Source: Ruminococcus callidus (GTDB lineage Bacteria > Bacillota > Clostridia > Oscillospirales > Ruminococcaceae). From it: DNA of 64,000 nucleotides. The notes under the pieces are model-generated. The model had not been told where the DNA came from. It ran no database searches and saw only the letters and a list, made by a program, of their open reading frames with translations. This document shows, in pieces, positions 25,747 through 34,097 of the stretch. Location of the stretch: positions 24,680-88,679 of the forward strand of contig NZ_JAJFCK010000009.1 in assembly GCF_020709055.1 (NCBI RefSeq). The letters run 5' to 3'. The translations under genes were made by a program, and so were the position numbers. The first letter of the stretch is position 1. Every line of letters starts with the position of its first letter.

Positions 25747-26784
25747 ATGACGGTAAAAGAAATTATGGAACAGATCCGGGAGGGTCTGACTGGGGAATAC
25801 AATGTCGATATGGTATATCTGGAATCGCAGGCGGACAAGTACCGCAGCACCAAGGACGGCAAGGAGATCGAGAGTGCCATTGCTGATCTGGCGTATGAGA
25901 TTCTGCCGGAGGACAAGCGTGCCCTGCTGGATAAGATGATGTATATCGACGGCAAGCGCATCGACGTGATGTTCCACGAAGCGGAGCAGCTGCTGGAGGA
26001 GAAGAAGGTGGAGGAGTCCTTCCGCCTGACCGAGGCAATCTACACCAAGATTCGCATGAACTACCGGGAGACGGAGAACGAGATGTATCTGAGCCTGCGC
26101 AATCCGCTGGAACATCAGCTGTATCTGTATTTCTACCAGCCCTCCAAGAAGCTGGTGCGCCCGTGGTTCGATCTGTCCCGTATGGTGCTGCTCCACGGCT
26201 ACAATCTCATTGAACTGCGCCGTCCGGAGGAGGCTGTGCGTGTCATCAATGACGCAATCCGCTTCAACCCCATGAATGTGGACGCTTACTTTGAACTGGC
26301 AGAGTGCTACAAGGTGCTGAACGAGCCGGATCAGCTGCTGTCGGTCACCAAGGAGGCGCTGGAAATCGCCGTGACACCCCGGCAGATCTCCCACTGTTAC
26401 TGCAATCTGGGCTTCTACTGCGTGGAAGTCAAAGACTATGACCGTGCGGTTTGCTTCTATTATGAGAGCCTGATCTATGCAGAGCATCCGTTTGTGCCGG
26501 GCGAACTGCACCACATTTACACCATCACCAAGAAGAAGATCACACCGCCCACACGGGAGCAGGTGGAAGAGGCGTTTGAGCACTACAACATGAAGCCGGG
26601 CGCAAATCCGGATGTGGTCGGCGTCATTACAGCGCTGGCAAAGGAGGCCATTGAGAAGAAAGAACTGTCGGCAACACGGTTCTATCTGCACATGCAGCAT
26701 GGTCTGACCAATGACCCGCACATCAAGGAACTGATGGATCACTACGACGAGATGGCAGCCCATCGGGATGCCGGCGTGCTCTAA
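25747..26784 (+). CDS. Tetratricopeptide-like repeat protein, unknown function
   Basis: An all-helical soluble protein of 345 residues. TPR-like units are visible at about residues 160-240: GYNLIELRRPEEAVRVINDA, then NPMNVDAYFELAECYKVL, then CNLGFYCVEVKDYDRAVCF, with the usual Ala/Gly/Tyr spacing. The acidic N-terminus is not recognised. No signal peptide or membrane helix is present. It is monocistronic: its own promoter upstream, a terminator after it. It is most likely a scaffold for protein contacts; the partner is unknown. The start at 25747 has AAAAAGGAG. Confidence 0.75.
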   Translation: MTVKEIMEQIREGLTGEYNVDMVYLESQADKYRSTKDGKEIESAIADLAYEILPEDKRALLDKMMYIDGKRIDVMFHEAEQLLEEKKVEESFRLTEAIYTKIRMNYRETENEMYLSLRNPLEHQLYLYFYQPSKKLVRPWFDLSRMVLLHGYNLIELRRPEEAVRVINDAIRFNPMNVDAYFELAECYKVLNEPDQLLSVTKEALEIAVTPRQISHCYCNLGFYCVEVKDYDRAVCFYYESLIYAEHPFVPGELHHIYTITKKKITPPTREQVEEAFEHYNMKPGANPDVVGVITALAKEAIEKKELSATRFYLHMQHGLTNDPHIKELMDHYDEMAAHRDAGVL

Positions 26785-26806
26785 AAAGTACCTAAAATCA
26801 TCAAAA

Positions 26807-26846
26807 AACGGACGGGAGCCAATGGCTCTCGTCCGTTGCATTTTTT
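26807..26846. terminator. Bidirectional terminator between the TPR gene and lepA
   Basis: A 14-bp stem AACGGACGGGAGCC / GGCTCTCGTCCGTT with one G-U pair and an AAT loop (26821-26823). It has an A tract on the left and a T tract on the right, serving both convergent genes. Confidence 0.88.
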
Positions 26847-26860
26847 ATAGGGAAAAGCGA

Positions 26861-28669
26861 TCAGTTGTCGCTGTCCAGTTTGAGGACGCTCATGAATGCC
26901 TCCTGCGGCACCTCGACAGAGCCCAGCTGGCGCATGCGCTTTTTGCCCTCTTTCTGCTTCTCCAGCAGCTTTTTCTTTCGGGTGATGTCGCCGCCGTAGC
27001 ACTTGGCGAGGACATCCTTCCGCATTGCCTTGATGGTTTCACGGGCGATGATCTTTCCGCCGATGGCAGCCTGTACCGGCACTTCAAACAGCTGGCGCGG
27101 AATGTTTTCTTTCAGCTTCTCCACGATCTTTCTGCCGCGTTCGTATGCCTTGTCGGCGTGGATGATGAAGGACAAAGCGTCCACGATCTCGCCGTTGAGG
27201 AGAACGTCCAGCTTGACCAGCTTGGAGGGCATGTACTCGCTGAGGACATAGTCGAAAGAGGCATAGCCGCGGGTGCGGGATTTCAGCACGTCAAAGAAGT
27301 CGTAGACGATCTCGTTCAGCGGCAGGGTGTAGTGCAGGGAGACACGGGTGTCGTCGATGTACTGCATGTTCTCAAAGATACCGCGGCGGTTCTGGCAAAG
27401 CTCCATGACATTGCCCACAAAGTCGGAGGGTGTCAGGATCTCTGCCTTTACCATAGGCTCTTCGGCACACTGGATCAGTGCCGGATCCGGATAGTTGGTG
27501 GGGTTGTCGATGAACTGCACCTCGCCGTTGGTCATGGTGACACGGTAGATAACGGAGGGTGCTGTGGTGATCAGATCCAGATTGTACTCCCGTTCCAGAC
27601 GCTCCTGAATGATCTCCATGTGCAGCAGTCCCAGGAAACCGCAGCGGAATCCAAAGCCCAGTGCAATGGAGGTCTCCGGTTCGAAAGAAAGGGAGGCATC
27701 GTTGAGCTGGAGCTTTTCCAGCGCCTCCCGCAGATCGCCGTAGCGTGCGCCGTCCACGGGGTAGATGCCGGAGAATACCATGGGGTTGACCTTGCGGTAT
27801 CCGGCAAGGGGCTCTGCGCAGGGACGGTCGGCGTGGGTGACGGTGTCGCCGACCTGTGTGTCGCCGATGCTCTTGATGGAGGCGGAGAGATAGCCGACTT
27901 CGCCGGCGCAAAGCTGTCCGTCATTGATCAGTGTGTTGGTGGTCATATAGCCGGCTTCCACAACGGTGAATTCTGCGCCGGTTGCCATGAGCTTGATGAC
28001 GTCGCCCACCTTGACCGTGCCCTGCTTGATGCGGACATAGATGACAACGCCTTTGTATGCGTCATAGTAGCTGTCGAAGATCAGCGCCTGTAAGGGGGCA
28101 TCCGGATCCCCCTTGGGAGCGGGGATGTCGGTGACGATCCGCTCCATGACAGCTTCGATGTTGATGCCGGCCTTGGCGGAGATACGGGGCGCATCCTCTG
28201 CCGGAATGCCGATGACGTTTTCGATCTCCTCACAAACCCGATCCGGATCGGCAGCGGGGAGGTCGATCTTGTTGACTACCGGAACTACCTCCAGATCATG
28301 TTCGATGGCGAGGTAGGTGTTTGCCAGCGTCTGCGCCTCGATGCCCTGAGAGGCATCGACAACCAGAATAGCACCCTCACAGGCGGCAAGGCTTCGGGAA
28401 ACCTCATAGTTAAAGTCCACGTGGCCGGGGGTGTCGATCAGGTTAAAGACGTAGGTCTCGCCGTCTTTGGCACGGTAGCGCAGGCGAACCGCACGTGCCT
28501 TGATGGTGATGCCACGTTCCCGTTCGATGTCCATGTTGTCCAGAATCTGGTCCTCCATGTCACGTTTTGCCACCGTGTAGGTCTGTTCCAGAATGCGGTC
28601 AGCAAGGGTGGATTTTCCGTGGTCGATGTGTGCGATAATACAAAAATTGCGGATATGATCCATTTTCAT
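26861..28669 (-). CDS. lepA: Elongation factor 4 (LepA), ribosomal GTPase
   Basis: Translational GTPase that acts on stalled or mis-set ribosomes and in 30S biogenesis. The G1 motif is [13 protein letters not shown] near residue 13, with [18 protein letters not shown] and SAKAG for the other G motifs. The LepA-specific C-terminal domain is recognised by [16 protein letters not shown] and [16 protein letters not shown], and [20 protein letters not shown] ends it. The length of 602 residues is standard. Start could be Met1 or Met3. It follows the YcxB-like gene by 21 bp. Confidence 0.97.
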   Translation of the reverse strand: MKMDHIRNFCIIAHIDHGKSTLADRILEQTYTVAKRDMEDQILDNMDIERERGITIKARAVRLRYRAKDGETYVFNLIDTPGHVDFNYEVSRSLAACEGAILVVDASQGIEAQTLANTYLAIEHDLEVVPVVNKIDLPAADPDRVCEEIENVIGIPAEDAPRISAKAGINIEAVMERIVTDIPAPKGDPDAPLQALIFDSYYDAYKGVVIYVRIKQGTVKVGDVIKLMATGAEFTVVEAGYMTTNTLINDGQLCAGEVGYLSASIKSIGDTQVGDTVTHADRPCAEPLAGYRKVNPMVFSGIYPVDGARYGDLREALEKLQLNDASLSFEPETSIALGFGFRCGFLGLLHMEIIQERLEREYNLDLITTAPSVIYRVTMTNGEVQFIDNPTNYPDPALIQCAEEPMVKAEILTPSDFVGNVMELCQNRRGIFENMQYIDDTRVSLHYTLPLNEIVYDFFDVLKSRTRGYASFDYVLSEYMPSKLVKLDVLLNGEIVDALSFIIHADKAYERGRKIVEKLKENIPRQLFEVPVQAAIGGKIIARETIKAMRKDVLAKCYGGDITRKKKLLEKQKEGKKRMRQLGSVEVPQEAFMSVLKLDSDN

Positions 28670-28690
28670 GCAGTTCTCTTCCTCTCAAAG

Positions 28691-29224
28691 TTATCCTTCG
28701 TTGATTTTTCGGCGCAGAAACGCCAGACAGTCTGCGGCGCTTCCACGGGTAAAGCTGGCCTTGTCTACCAGCATGGTGAAGCCGCGTTTTTCAAAGCGCA
28801 GGACGATCCAATGGGTGTTGCTCCGCACCCAGGTGAGTTCCTGATATTGCAGGCGGTATTTCTCCAGCGAGGAGGTCGTCATCATGCGGATCTCCTCCGG
28901 CAGGAACGTGTACTGATTGACTGCCTGCAGATCGATCTTTTGTCGGGTACGGCTGAATTTTTCCCGAATCTGCCGGGCGGGAACCGTCCAGAGAAAGAGT
29001 CCGGCGATGAGCAGCAGGGCAAACAGGATGTCGATGGGCTTTAGCTGAAACGGCGTTCCGGTGGTGATTCGCATGATGAGAAAAAAGAGGAGCCGTTCCG
29101 CAAGGGGAAGCATCAGCACAGCGCTGAGAATGCGGTACACCAGAAATTGCTTTCGGCGTGTCATGCGGAGCACGGTCAGATAGCCCTCTTCGGTCAGCCG
29201 GGTGGTATTTTCAAAATATTCCAT
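28691..29224 (-). CDS. YcxB-like membrane protein
   Basis: A 177-residue protein with two hydrophobic helices near the middle of its first half (about residues 30-55 and 65-85) and a PH-like soluble C-terminus (WVRSNTHWIVLRF). This layout fits the YcxB-like family of unknown function. The start at 29224 follows a minus-strand promoter and a short leader. It is probably co-transcribed with lepA. Confidence 0.65.
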   Translation of the reverse strand: MEYFENTTRLTEEGYLTVLRMTRRKQFLVYRILSAVLMLPLAERLLFFLIMRITTGTPFQLKPIDILFALLLIAGLFLWTVPARQIREKFSRTRQKIDLQAVNQYTFLPEEIRMMTTSSLEKYRLQYQELTWVRSNTHWIVLRFEKRGFTMLVDKASFTRGSAADCLAFLRRKINEG

Positions 29225-29291
29225 GGACGCACCTCACAGGTCTTGAAAAACGCCGAACAGGCTTTGTGCGGTGTTTTCTTGAATACCTTAT

Positions 29292-29320
29292 ATTATACCA
29301 AAAAAAGCGCTGCTTGTAAA
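29292..29320 (-). promoter_or_regulatory. Sigma-A promoter for the YcxB-like gene and lepA
   Basis: Minus strand TTTACA (29315-29320), 17-bp spacer, TATAAT (29292-29297). Confidence 0.8.
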
Positions 29321-29350
29321 GTCTGGATTTTTTGAAATTTGCTGCACCGC

Positions 29351-29379
29351 TTGACAAACTCCAGGGAATCGGATACTAT
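29351..29379 (+). promoter_or_regulatory. Sigma-A promoter for the AT-rich two-gene island
   Basis: TTGACA at 29351-29356, 17-bp spacer, TACTAT at 29374-29379, about 50 bp before the first gene. Confidence 0.75.
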
Positions 29380-29431
29380 GAATATGAGATAAATCCGATA
29401 TCCGTGCAAATATTGAAAGGTGTTGCTTAAC

Positions 29432-29881
29432 ATGCTAAAAATTTATAGAACATGCGATGAAGTGCCAAAGGGGATTAGAATCGTGAGAGATAATGACACG
29501 TACTTCAATTATCATACCGTATTACAAAATAATGCATTCACAAGAGAAATACTGTATACCATTGATAAAGCGCAATATGTATCAGAATTCACAGTACTGG
29601 GCAGAACTAAGGCGCTTGGAAGCTTGAGTAAGCAGGTACTTAGCACGGGAACAAAGACGATACTAAACATATTAAACAACCCAGATGATTGTTTTGATGT
29701 AAGCGGATGCGGGGATAATGCACTTCAATTCCTGCCAAGAGTGACAGATGGACATGTCATATGGGATATGCCATGCCTGGCCTATTGCGGAGCGCCGGAC
29801 TGTCATATAGAATACAAAGGAAAAGCATACCGAAACTTCTATGAGTTTTTATGTGCGGTAGAAAAGGAAGAGAGGGGGTAA
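29432..29881 (+). CDS. DUF4869-like protein
   Basis: A 149-residue protein resembling DUF4869: MLKIY start, YFN near residue 25, a central VLGRTKALGSLSKQVLSTG, and FDVSGCGDNALQFL, the CGDN block typical of the family. Function is unknown. The AT-rich codon use differs sharply from neighbouring genes and suggests horizontal acquisition. ATG 29432 with GAAAGG upstream is preferred over GTG 29420. The mini-ATPase starts 8 bp after its stop, with its ribosome binding site inside this gene's end, so the two form one unit. Confidence 0.6.
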   Translation: MLKIYRTCDEVPKGIRIVRDNDTYFNYHTVLQNNAFTREILYTIDKAQYVSEFTVLGRTKALGSLSKQVLSTGTKTILNILNNPDDCFDVSGCGDNALQFLPRVTDGHVIWDMPCLAYCGAPDCHIEYKGKAYRNFYEFLCAVEKEERG

Positions 29882-29889
29882 GACAAAAT

Positions 29890-30312
29890 ATGATTCAATT
29901 CACCAAAGAATACAGCGGAATTGTTTTCGACATTGATATACAGGATCGAATCAGTTTATTTACCGGATATTCTGGGACAGGGAAGACATTCGCATTTGGT
30001 GCGATACAGGAATACTTCGTCTCAAATAACATTCGTACCATATATTTTGATGACAGACAAATGGATTACACGGCAGATCAGTTAATCAGCTTGTGCGATA
30101 ACAAAGAAGTCATTCTTCTGGACAATGCTGATTTGTATTTAACACAAAATTTGTTGGACTATCTCATAGACAGTAATAAAATCCTGCTGTGCAGCACAAA
30201 GAAGCCTTATCAATACAGATTCGGAGTTTTTGGAAAATATGAGGTGAAATATGAAAATAATAGAGTAGCAGTAAGGCGCATGAACAGTTGGAACCGGGGG
30301 CCGCAATTGTGA
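29890..30312 (+). CDS. Small P-loop ATPase partner of the DUF4869-like protein
   Basis: A 140-residue protein consisting of little more than a P-loop core. Walker A is FTGYSGTGKTFAF near residue 28, Walker B is EVILLDNADLYL near residue 77, and a sensor-like LLCSTKKPYQYRFG follows. No helical lid or second domain is visible, so it is far smaller than usual AAA proteins. AGAGGGGG before ATG 29890 sets the start. Base composition is AT-rich like its partner. Joint function is unknown; pairing of a tiny ATPase with an unknown protein suggests a defence, toxin or plasmid-derived module. Confidence 0.65.
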   Translation: MIQFTKEYSGIVFDIDIQDRISLFTGYSGTGKTFAFGAIQEYFVSNNIRTIYFDDRQMDYTADQLISLCDNKEVILLDNADLYLTQNLLDYLIDSNKILLCSTKKPYQYRFGVFGKYEVKYENNRVAVRRMNSWNRGPQL

Positions 30313-30366
30313 ACGCTCGGAAATCCGCAGATATTTCTTGTGAAGACAGGCTCTAAACAGGGAGGA

Positions 30367-30402
30367 ACGGACAGCTCGCTTTTGTCCGTAGCTGACAAGC
30401 GA
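30367..30402 (+). ncRNA. Possible H-type RNA pseudoknot
   Basis: Stem 1 is ACGGACA (30367-30373) with TGTCCGT (30383-30389), 7 bp. Loop bases TCGCTT (30376-30381) pair with AAGCGA (30397-30402), 6 bp. Connecting loops are 2, 1 and 7 nt, which is sterically allowed. It lies after the mini-ATPase gene and before the next promoter. No T tract follows, so it does not look like a terminator. Confidence 0.35.
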
Positions 30403-30443
30403 ATCAGCGCACCGGATATGCATTTGCCGTTTCTCCCAAAATC

Positions 30444-30472
30444 TTGACAATTTTTCGGAAATTCGGTATAAT
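30444..30472 (+). promoter_or_regulatory. Consensus sigma-A promoter for the zinc-ribbon gene and hemW
   Basis: TTGACA at 30444-30449, 17-bp spacer, TATAAT at 30467-30472: a perfect consensus. Confidence 0.92.
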
Positions 30473-30526
30473 GGAAGACAAATTGCAACGTGCACACCCA
30501 GTGCACCGGGAAAGGAACCGACTTTC

Positions 30527-30868
30527 ATGAAACACAAATCCATTTACACCTGCCCTCACTGCGGCAGCAAATCTTTCAACCCTATCACCAAGGCGTTCGC
30601 CGGCGGATACCACACACGGGGCAGAGTCTGCAGGGAATGCGGTCTGCGCTGCGTCAACGGCAAGGCATCCATGATCTTCAGCGCCATTGTCTACCTGATC
30701 GCTGTGGTCATCGTTTTCTACCTGTACTTTAAAATTGCCGATACCTCGGTCTGGGGATACATCTATACTGTCATCACCATTGTGGCAGCCTATGTGCTGT
30801 GCCGTCTGTTTGATGCGTTCATCGGCCCGCTGGACAAGGCGATTCGCAACGACGCCTACAAGAAATGA
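30527..30868 (+). CDS. Zinc-ribbon small membrane protein
   Basis: A 113-residue protein with an N-terminal zinc ribbon (CPHCGSKSF ... CRECGLRC, residues 9-42) and two transmembrane helices (about residues 50-70 and 78-98). The loop between helices is short, so both ends face the same side. No family name can be given. The stop overlaps the start of hemW (ATGA at 30865-30868), so the two are translationally coupled under a consensus promoter. Confidence 0.7.
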   Translation: MKHKSIYTCPHCGSKSFNPITKAFAGGYHTRGRVCRECGLRCVNGKASMIFSAIVYLIAVVIVFYLYFKIADTSVWGYIYTVITIVAAYVLCRLFDAFIGPLDKAIRNDAYKK

Positions 30869-31944
30869 GCGGTATCGGGCTATATTTCCACGTGCCGTTT
30901 TGCCGGCGCAAGTGCAGCTACTGTAATTTCTACTCCGCTCCTGCAACATCGGAACAGATGGCGGCGTATACCGAGGCAGTCTGCCGGAACTTGCGGCACT
31001 ACACCAGCAACACCGTGGCGGACACGCTCTATTTTGGCGGTGGCACACCCTCGCTGCTTGCGCCGGAACAGCTGGAGCAGATCCTCGCCTGTGCGGCGGC
31101 GTGTTTTTCGATCCCGCCGGATGCGGAGATCACCCTGGAGGCAAATCCGGCAACCTTGACACCGGAGAACCTGCGCCGTCTGCGTGCTGCCGGCGTGAAC
31201 CGGCTCTCTCTGGGGGTGCAGTCCTTGTCGGATGCACAGCTGCGCCGTCTCGGACGAATGCACACGGCGCAGGAGGCACTGGATACGGTGGAGGCGGCTG
31301 CCGGTGCGGGATTCCGGAACATTTCCTGTGATGTGATGCTGGCGCTGCCAAAGCAAACGCCGGCGGAGCTGTCGGAAACGCTGGAACAGATGGCGCAGCT
31401 GCCCATTCAGCACATCTCCGCCTATCTGCTGAAAATCGAATCGGGAACGCCGTTTGCCCGGCAGCATGCGGAGCAGGAATGCCCCGATGAGGACACTGCA
31501 GCCGACCTGTATCTCCAAACGGTTCGAACGCTGGAACAGGCTGGCTTCCGCCAGTACGAGATCTCGAACTTCGCCAAGACCGGTTACGAGAGCCGGCACA
31601 ACTGCAAGTACTGGCGCTGTGTGCCGTATCTGGGCATTGGCCCGTCAGCACACTCCTGCTGGGAGGGAAAGCGCTTTTTTGTGCCGTCAGATACGGCAGA
31701 TTTCCTGGCGCAGCCGGTGCAGCGAGCCGTGTTGGAGGACGCACAGCCTTGTACGCCGGAGGAGCAGATCATGCTGGGGATGCGCCTGACGGAAGGCATT
31801 CCGGCGCACTGGCTGGCGGAAAAGCAGACGGAGGTGGAGCGCTTTTGCCGTCTGGGCTTTCTGCGCCGTGCCGACGACCGGATTTCCATGACGCCGGAGG
31901 GCTTTCTGGTATCGAATACGATTCTGGCGGAGCTGCTGGGGTAA
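30865..31944 (+). CDS. hemW: HemW-like radical SAM heme chaperone
   Basis: Radical SAM protein of the coproporphyrinogen III oxidase-like family, now HemW, which inserts heme into target proteins. The N-terminal HVPFCRRKCSYCNFYS carries the C-x3-C-x2-C cluster motif. DTLYFGGGTPSLL and RLSLGVQSLSDAQL follow. The C-terminal domain contains QYEISNFAKTGYESRHNCKY. The Cys found in true HemN upstream of the cluster is not visible, so HemW is preferred. The length of 359 residues is normal. The order hemW then spoIIR is recurrent in Clostridia. Confidence 0.9.
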   Translation: MSGIGLYFHVPFCRRKCSYCNFYSAPATSEQMAAYTEAVCRNLRHYTSNTVADTLYFGGGTPSLLAPEQLEQILACAAACFSIPPDAEITLEANPATLTPENLRRLRAAGVNRLSLGVQSLSDAQLRRLGRMHTAQEALDTVEAAAGAGFRNISCDVMLALPKQTPAELSETLEQMAQLPIQHISAYLLKIESGTPFARQHAEQECPDEDTAADLYLQTVRTLEQAGFRQYEISNFAKTGYESRHNCKYWRCVPYLGIGPSAHSCWEGKRFFVPSDTADFLAQPVQRAVLEDAQPCTPEEQIMLGMRLTEGIPAHWLAEKQTEVERFCRLGFLRRADDRISMTPEGFLVSNTILAELLG

Positions 31945-32013
31945 ACCTTTGTGCGGTGTTGCCCTTGTATAAACCCACGCTGTCCGGTGCATACTCTCAC
32001 CGAGGTGAGCGAT

Positions 32014-32646
32014 ATGAAAAAACTGGAACTGGCACTGCTCTTGGGACTGGCAGCGAGCATCTGCTGCTCCTCTCTGGCAAAGACGGCAGACAGCCGCAGC
32101 AAGCTGGAGGAAAACGTGCTGCGCCTGCACGTGCTGGCAAACTCCGACAGCATCGACGATCAGGCGCTGAAGCTAAAGGTGCGGGACAAGGTGCTGACGT
32201 ATGCCGGCGAACTTCTGACCCATCCTGGGGAGTCCCTGGAGGCGGTGGAAGAGATTATCACGGAGCATCTGGAGGAGCTGGAAAAGGTTGCAGCGGATTC
32301 TGTGCGGGAGGAGGGCTATGACTATCCCGTGCAGGCAAAGCTGGTGAACATGTCCTTTGATGATCGGACATACGGCGATCTCACCATGCCCGCCGGCGAG
32401 TACGATGCCCTGCGCATTACCATTGGAAAGGCAGAGGGGCAGAACTGGTGGTGCGTTATGTATCCGGCGCTGTGTGTTCCCAATGCGTGGAGCGCAGACG
32501 GCGACCGCCAGACGGAACAGACCAGTTTCGATGAGGCGCAGCAGGATCTGCTGGAGCATCCGGAGCAGTATCGTGTCAAGCTGAAATGCGTGGAGTGGCT
32601 GGAACACATGACCGCACGGCTGCACAATGTTTTTGAAAATGAATAA
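32014..32646 (+). CDS. spoIIR: Stage II sporulation protein R
   Basis: SpoIIR is made in the forespore and secreted toward the mother cell, where it triggers SpoIIGA to activate sigma-E. The diagnostic block RLHVLANSDSIDDQALKLK is at about residues 37-55. A signal helix (LELALLLGLAASICC) spans residues 4-18. QNWWCVMYPALC is the conserved C-terminal box. ATG 32014 is chosen because GAGGTGA precedes it and the signal peptide then starts at Met1. Its presence implies a sporulating ancestor. It is expressed from hemW or an unseen forespore (sigma-F) promoter. Confidence 0.92.
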   Translation: MKKLELALLLGLAASICCSSLAKTADSRSKLEENVLRLHVLANSDSIDDQALKLKVRDKVLTYAGELLTHPGESLEAVEEIITEHLEELEKVAADSVREEGYDYPVQAKLVNMSFDDRTYGDLTMPAGEYDALRITIGKAEGQNWWCVMYPALCVPNAWSADGDRQTEQTSFDEAQQDLLEHPEQYRVKLKCVEWLEHMTARLHNVFENE

Positions 32647-32669
32647 ATTGTAAAAAGTGAGAGAAACGG

Positions 32670-32698
32670 TTGACAAGCGTCTGAAAATGTGCTAAACT
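32670..32698 (+). promoter_or_regulatory. Sigma-A promoter for infC-rpmI-rplT
   Basis: TTGACA at 32670-32675, 17-bp spacer, TAAACT at 32693-32698 with extended -10 TG at 32690-32691. Confidence 0.85.
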
Positions 32699-32733
32699 GC
32701 ATAGAGTAAACAAAGAAGAGCATTGCCGTTCTC

Positions 32734-32855
32734 ACCGTTTGGTCTGTTGCCGAAACGGTCAATATTTCGAATCGGTTGCCGTGCCTCTGGCATAACGGCG
32801 TGCCGCAGTAGAGATAAGTATGGGAGTGTTCGCAGCGATGTGAACGCTTTTTTTT
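32734..32855 (+). promoter_or_regulatory. Leader with transcription attenuator of the infC operon
   Basis: The leader holds an early stem ACCGTTT/AAACGGT (32734-32740 with 32753-32759). It ends in an intrinsic terminator: AGTGTTCGCA (32825-32834), loop GCGA, TGTGAACGCT (32839-32848) and a run of eight T. A terminator placed 34 bp before infC implies attenuation. In Bacillus the equivalent leader is bound by L20, a product of the operon; the same logic is inferred here. Confidence 0.75.
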
Positions 32856-32888
32856 GTTTGGAATTAACATGTTTGGAGGTGCTGGCTT

Positions 32889-33407
32889 ATCAGCAAACAA
32901 GAGCTGCAGATCAATGGAGAGATCCGAGACAGAGAAATTCTGGTAATCGACCAGGATGGAACAAAGCTGGGAACAATGTCTGCAAAAGATGCGCAGAAAC
33001 TTGCCTACGAAAAAGACCTGGATCTGGTGAAGATCGCACCGCAGGCGAAGCCGCCGGTGTGCCGTATCATGAATTACGGAAAGTATTGCTTTGAACAGCA
33101 GAAACGGGAAAAAGAGGCACGGAAAAATCAGAAGGTCGTTGCGATCAAGGAGATCCGTATGTTCTCCGCCATCGATACCCACGATTTTGAAACCAAGATC
33201 AATCAGGCGAAGAAATTCCTGCAGGGCGGCGACAAACTGAAGGTGTCCGTTCGCTTCCGTAAGCGTGCGATTGCGCATCCGCAAATCGGCGAAGAGCTGC
33301 TGGAACGCTTCAAGGAAGCGTGTGCAGAGGTCGGTGTTGTTGAGAAGCCTGCGAAAATGGAAGGCCGCAGTATGGTCATGTTCATTTCACCGAAAGCATC
33401 GAAGTAA
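32889..33407 (+). CDS. infC: Translation initiation factor IF-3, AUC start
   Basis: IF-3 binds the 30S subunit, blocks early 50S joining and proofreads the start codon. The frame reads ISKQELQINGEIRDREIL from codon ATC at 32889. GGAGGTG lies 7 nt before it and no ATG, GTG or TTG is available until ATG 32976, which would delete the conserved N-terminal strand. Rare AUU/AUC starts are the known basis of IF-3 autoregulation. VCRIMNYGKY, MFSAIDTHDFETKINQA and KMEGRSMVMF are diagnostic. The length of 172 residues is normal. rpmI follows after 15 bp. Confidence 0.93.
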   Translation: MSKQELQINGEIRDREILVIDQDGTKLGTMSAKDAQKLAYEKDLDLVKIAPQAKPPVCRIMNYGKYCFEQQKREKEARKNQKVVAIKEIRMFSAIDTHDFETKINQAKKFLQGGDKLKVSVRFRKRAIAHPQIGEELLERFKEACAEVGVVEKPAKMEGRSMVMFISPKASK

Positions 33408-33422
33408 CGAGGAGGAATCACC

Positions 33423-33626
33423 ATGGCAAAGATCAAGACAAAGACACATTCCGGCGCAAAGAAGCGTTTCAAGATGACTGCTTCCGGAAAAGTGAAGTAT
33501 CAGAAGACCAATAAAAGACACAGACTGACACAGAAGGATACCAAGCGCAAGAGAGTTGCACGTACTGTTGGTATCGCAGACAGCACCAATGCACCGGCAC
33601 TGAAAAAGCTGATGCCGTATCTGTAA
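33423..33626 (+). CDS. rpmI: 50S ribosomal protein L35
   Basis: Small basic ribosomal protein of 67 residues starting [17 protein letters not shown] and containing [15 protein letters not shown]. It lies between infC and rplT as in most bacteria. The start has GAGGAGG upstream. Confidence 0.97.
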   Translation: MAKIKTKTHSGAKKRFKMTASGKVKYQKTNKRHRLTQKDTKRKRVARTVGIADSTNAPALKKLMPYL

Positions 33627-33663
33627 GATTGGTCGGATTCAGAAAAAACGGAGGTAAAGAACT

Positions 33664-34017
33664 ATGGCACGTATTAAAGGTGCAATGATGACTCGCAAGA
33701 GAAGAAATAAGACCCTGAAGCTGGCAAAGGGCTACTGGGGCAGCAAGAGCAAGCACTTCAAGATGGCAAAACAGGCCATTATGAAGTCCGGCAATTATGC
33801 GTACATCGGCAGAAAGCAGAAGAAGAGAGAGTTCCGTCAGCTCTGGATCACTCGTATTTCCGCAGCCTGCAAGATGAACGGCATCAACTACTCCCAGTTC
33901 ATGAACGGCTGCAAGAAGGCTGGTATCACCCTGAACCGCAAAATGCTTTCTGAGATCGCAATTCATGACGCAGCAGGCTTCACTGCTATCGTAGAACAGG
34001 CAAAGGCTGCTCTCTAA
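33664..34017 (+). CDS. rplT: 50S ribosomal protein L20
   Basis: 23S rRNA-binding assembly protein of 117 residues ([44 protein letters not shown]-like [10 protein letters not shown]). In Firmicutes L20 also represses its own operon through the leader RNA. A terminator follows 12 bp after the stop. Confidence 0.97.
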   Translation: MARIKGAMMTRKRRNKTLKLAKGYWGSKSKHFKMAKQAIMKSGNYAYIGRKQKKREFRQLWITRISAACKMNGINYSQFMNGCKKAGITLNRKMLSEIAIHDAAGFTAIVEQAKAAL

Positions 34018-34029
34018 GGAACGAACGCG

Positions 34030-34066
34030 AAACACGCTCTGCAACATACGGAGCGTGTTTTGTTGT
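34030..34066 (+). terminator. Intrinsic terminator after rplT
   Basis: AAACACGCTC (34030-34039) pairs with GAGCGTGTTT (34051-34060), with an 11-nt loop and a T-rich tail. Confidence 0.85.
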
Positions 34067-34097
34067 ATACGGCGGAGTTTTTGCCGGAAGGAGAATC

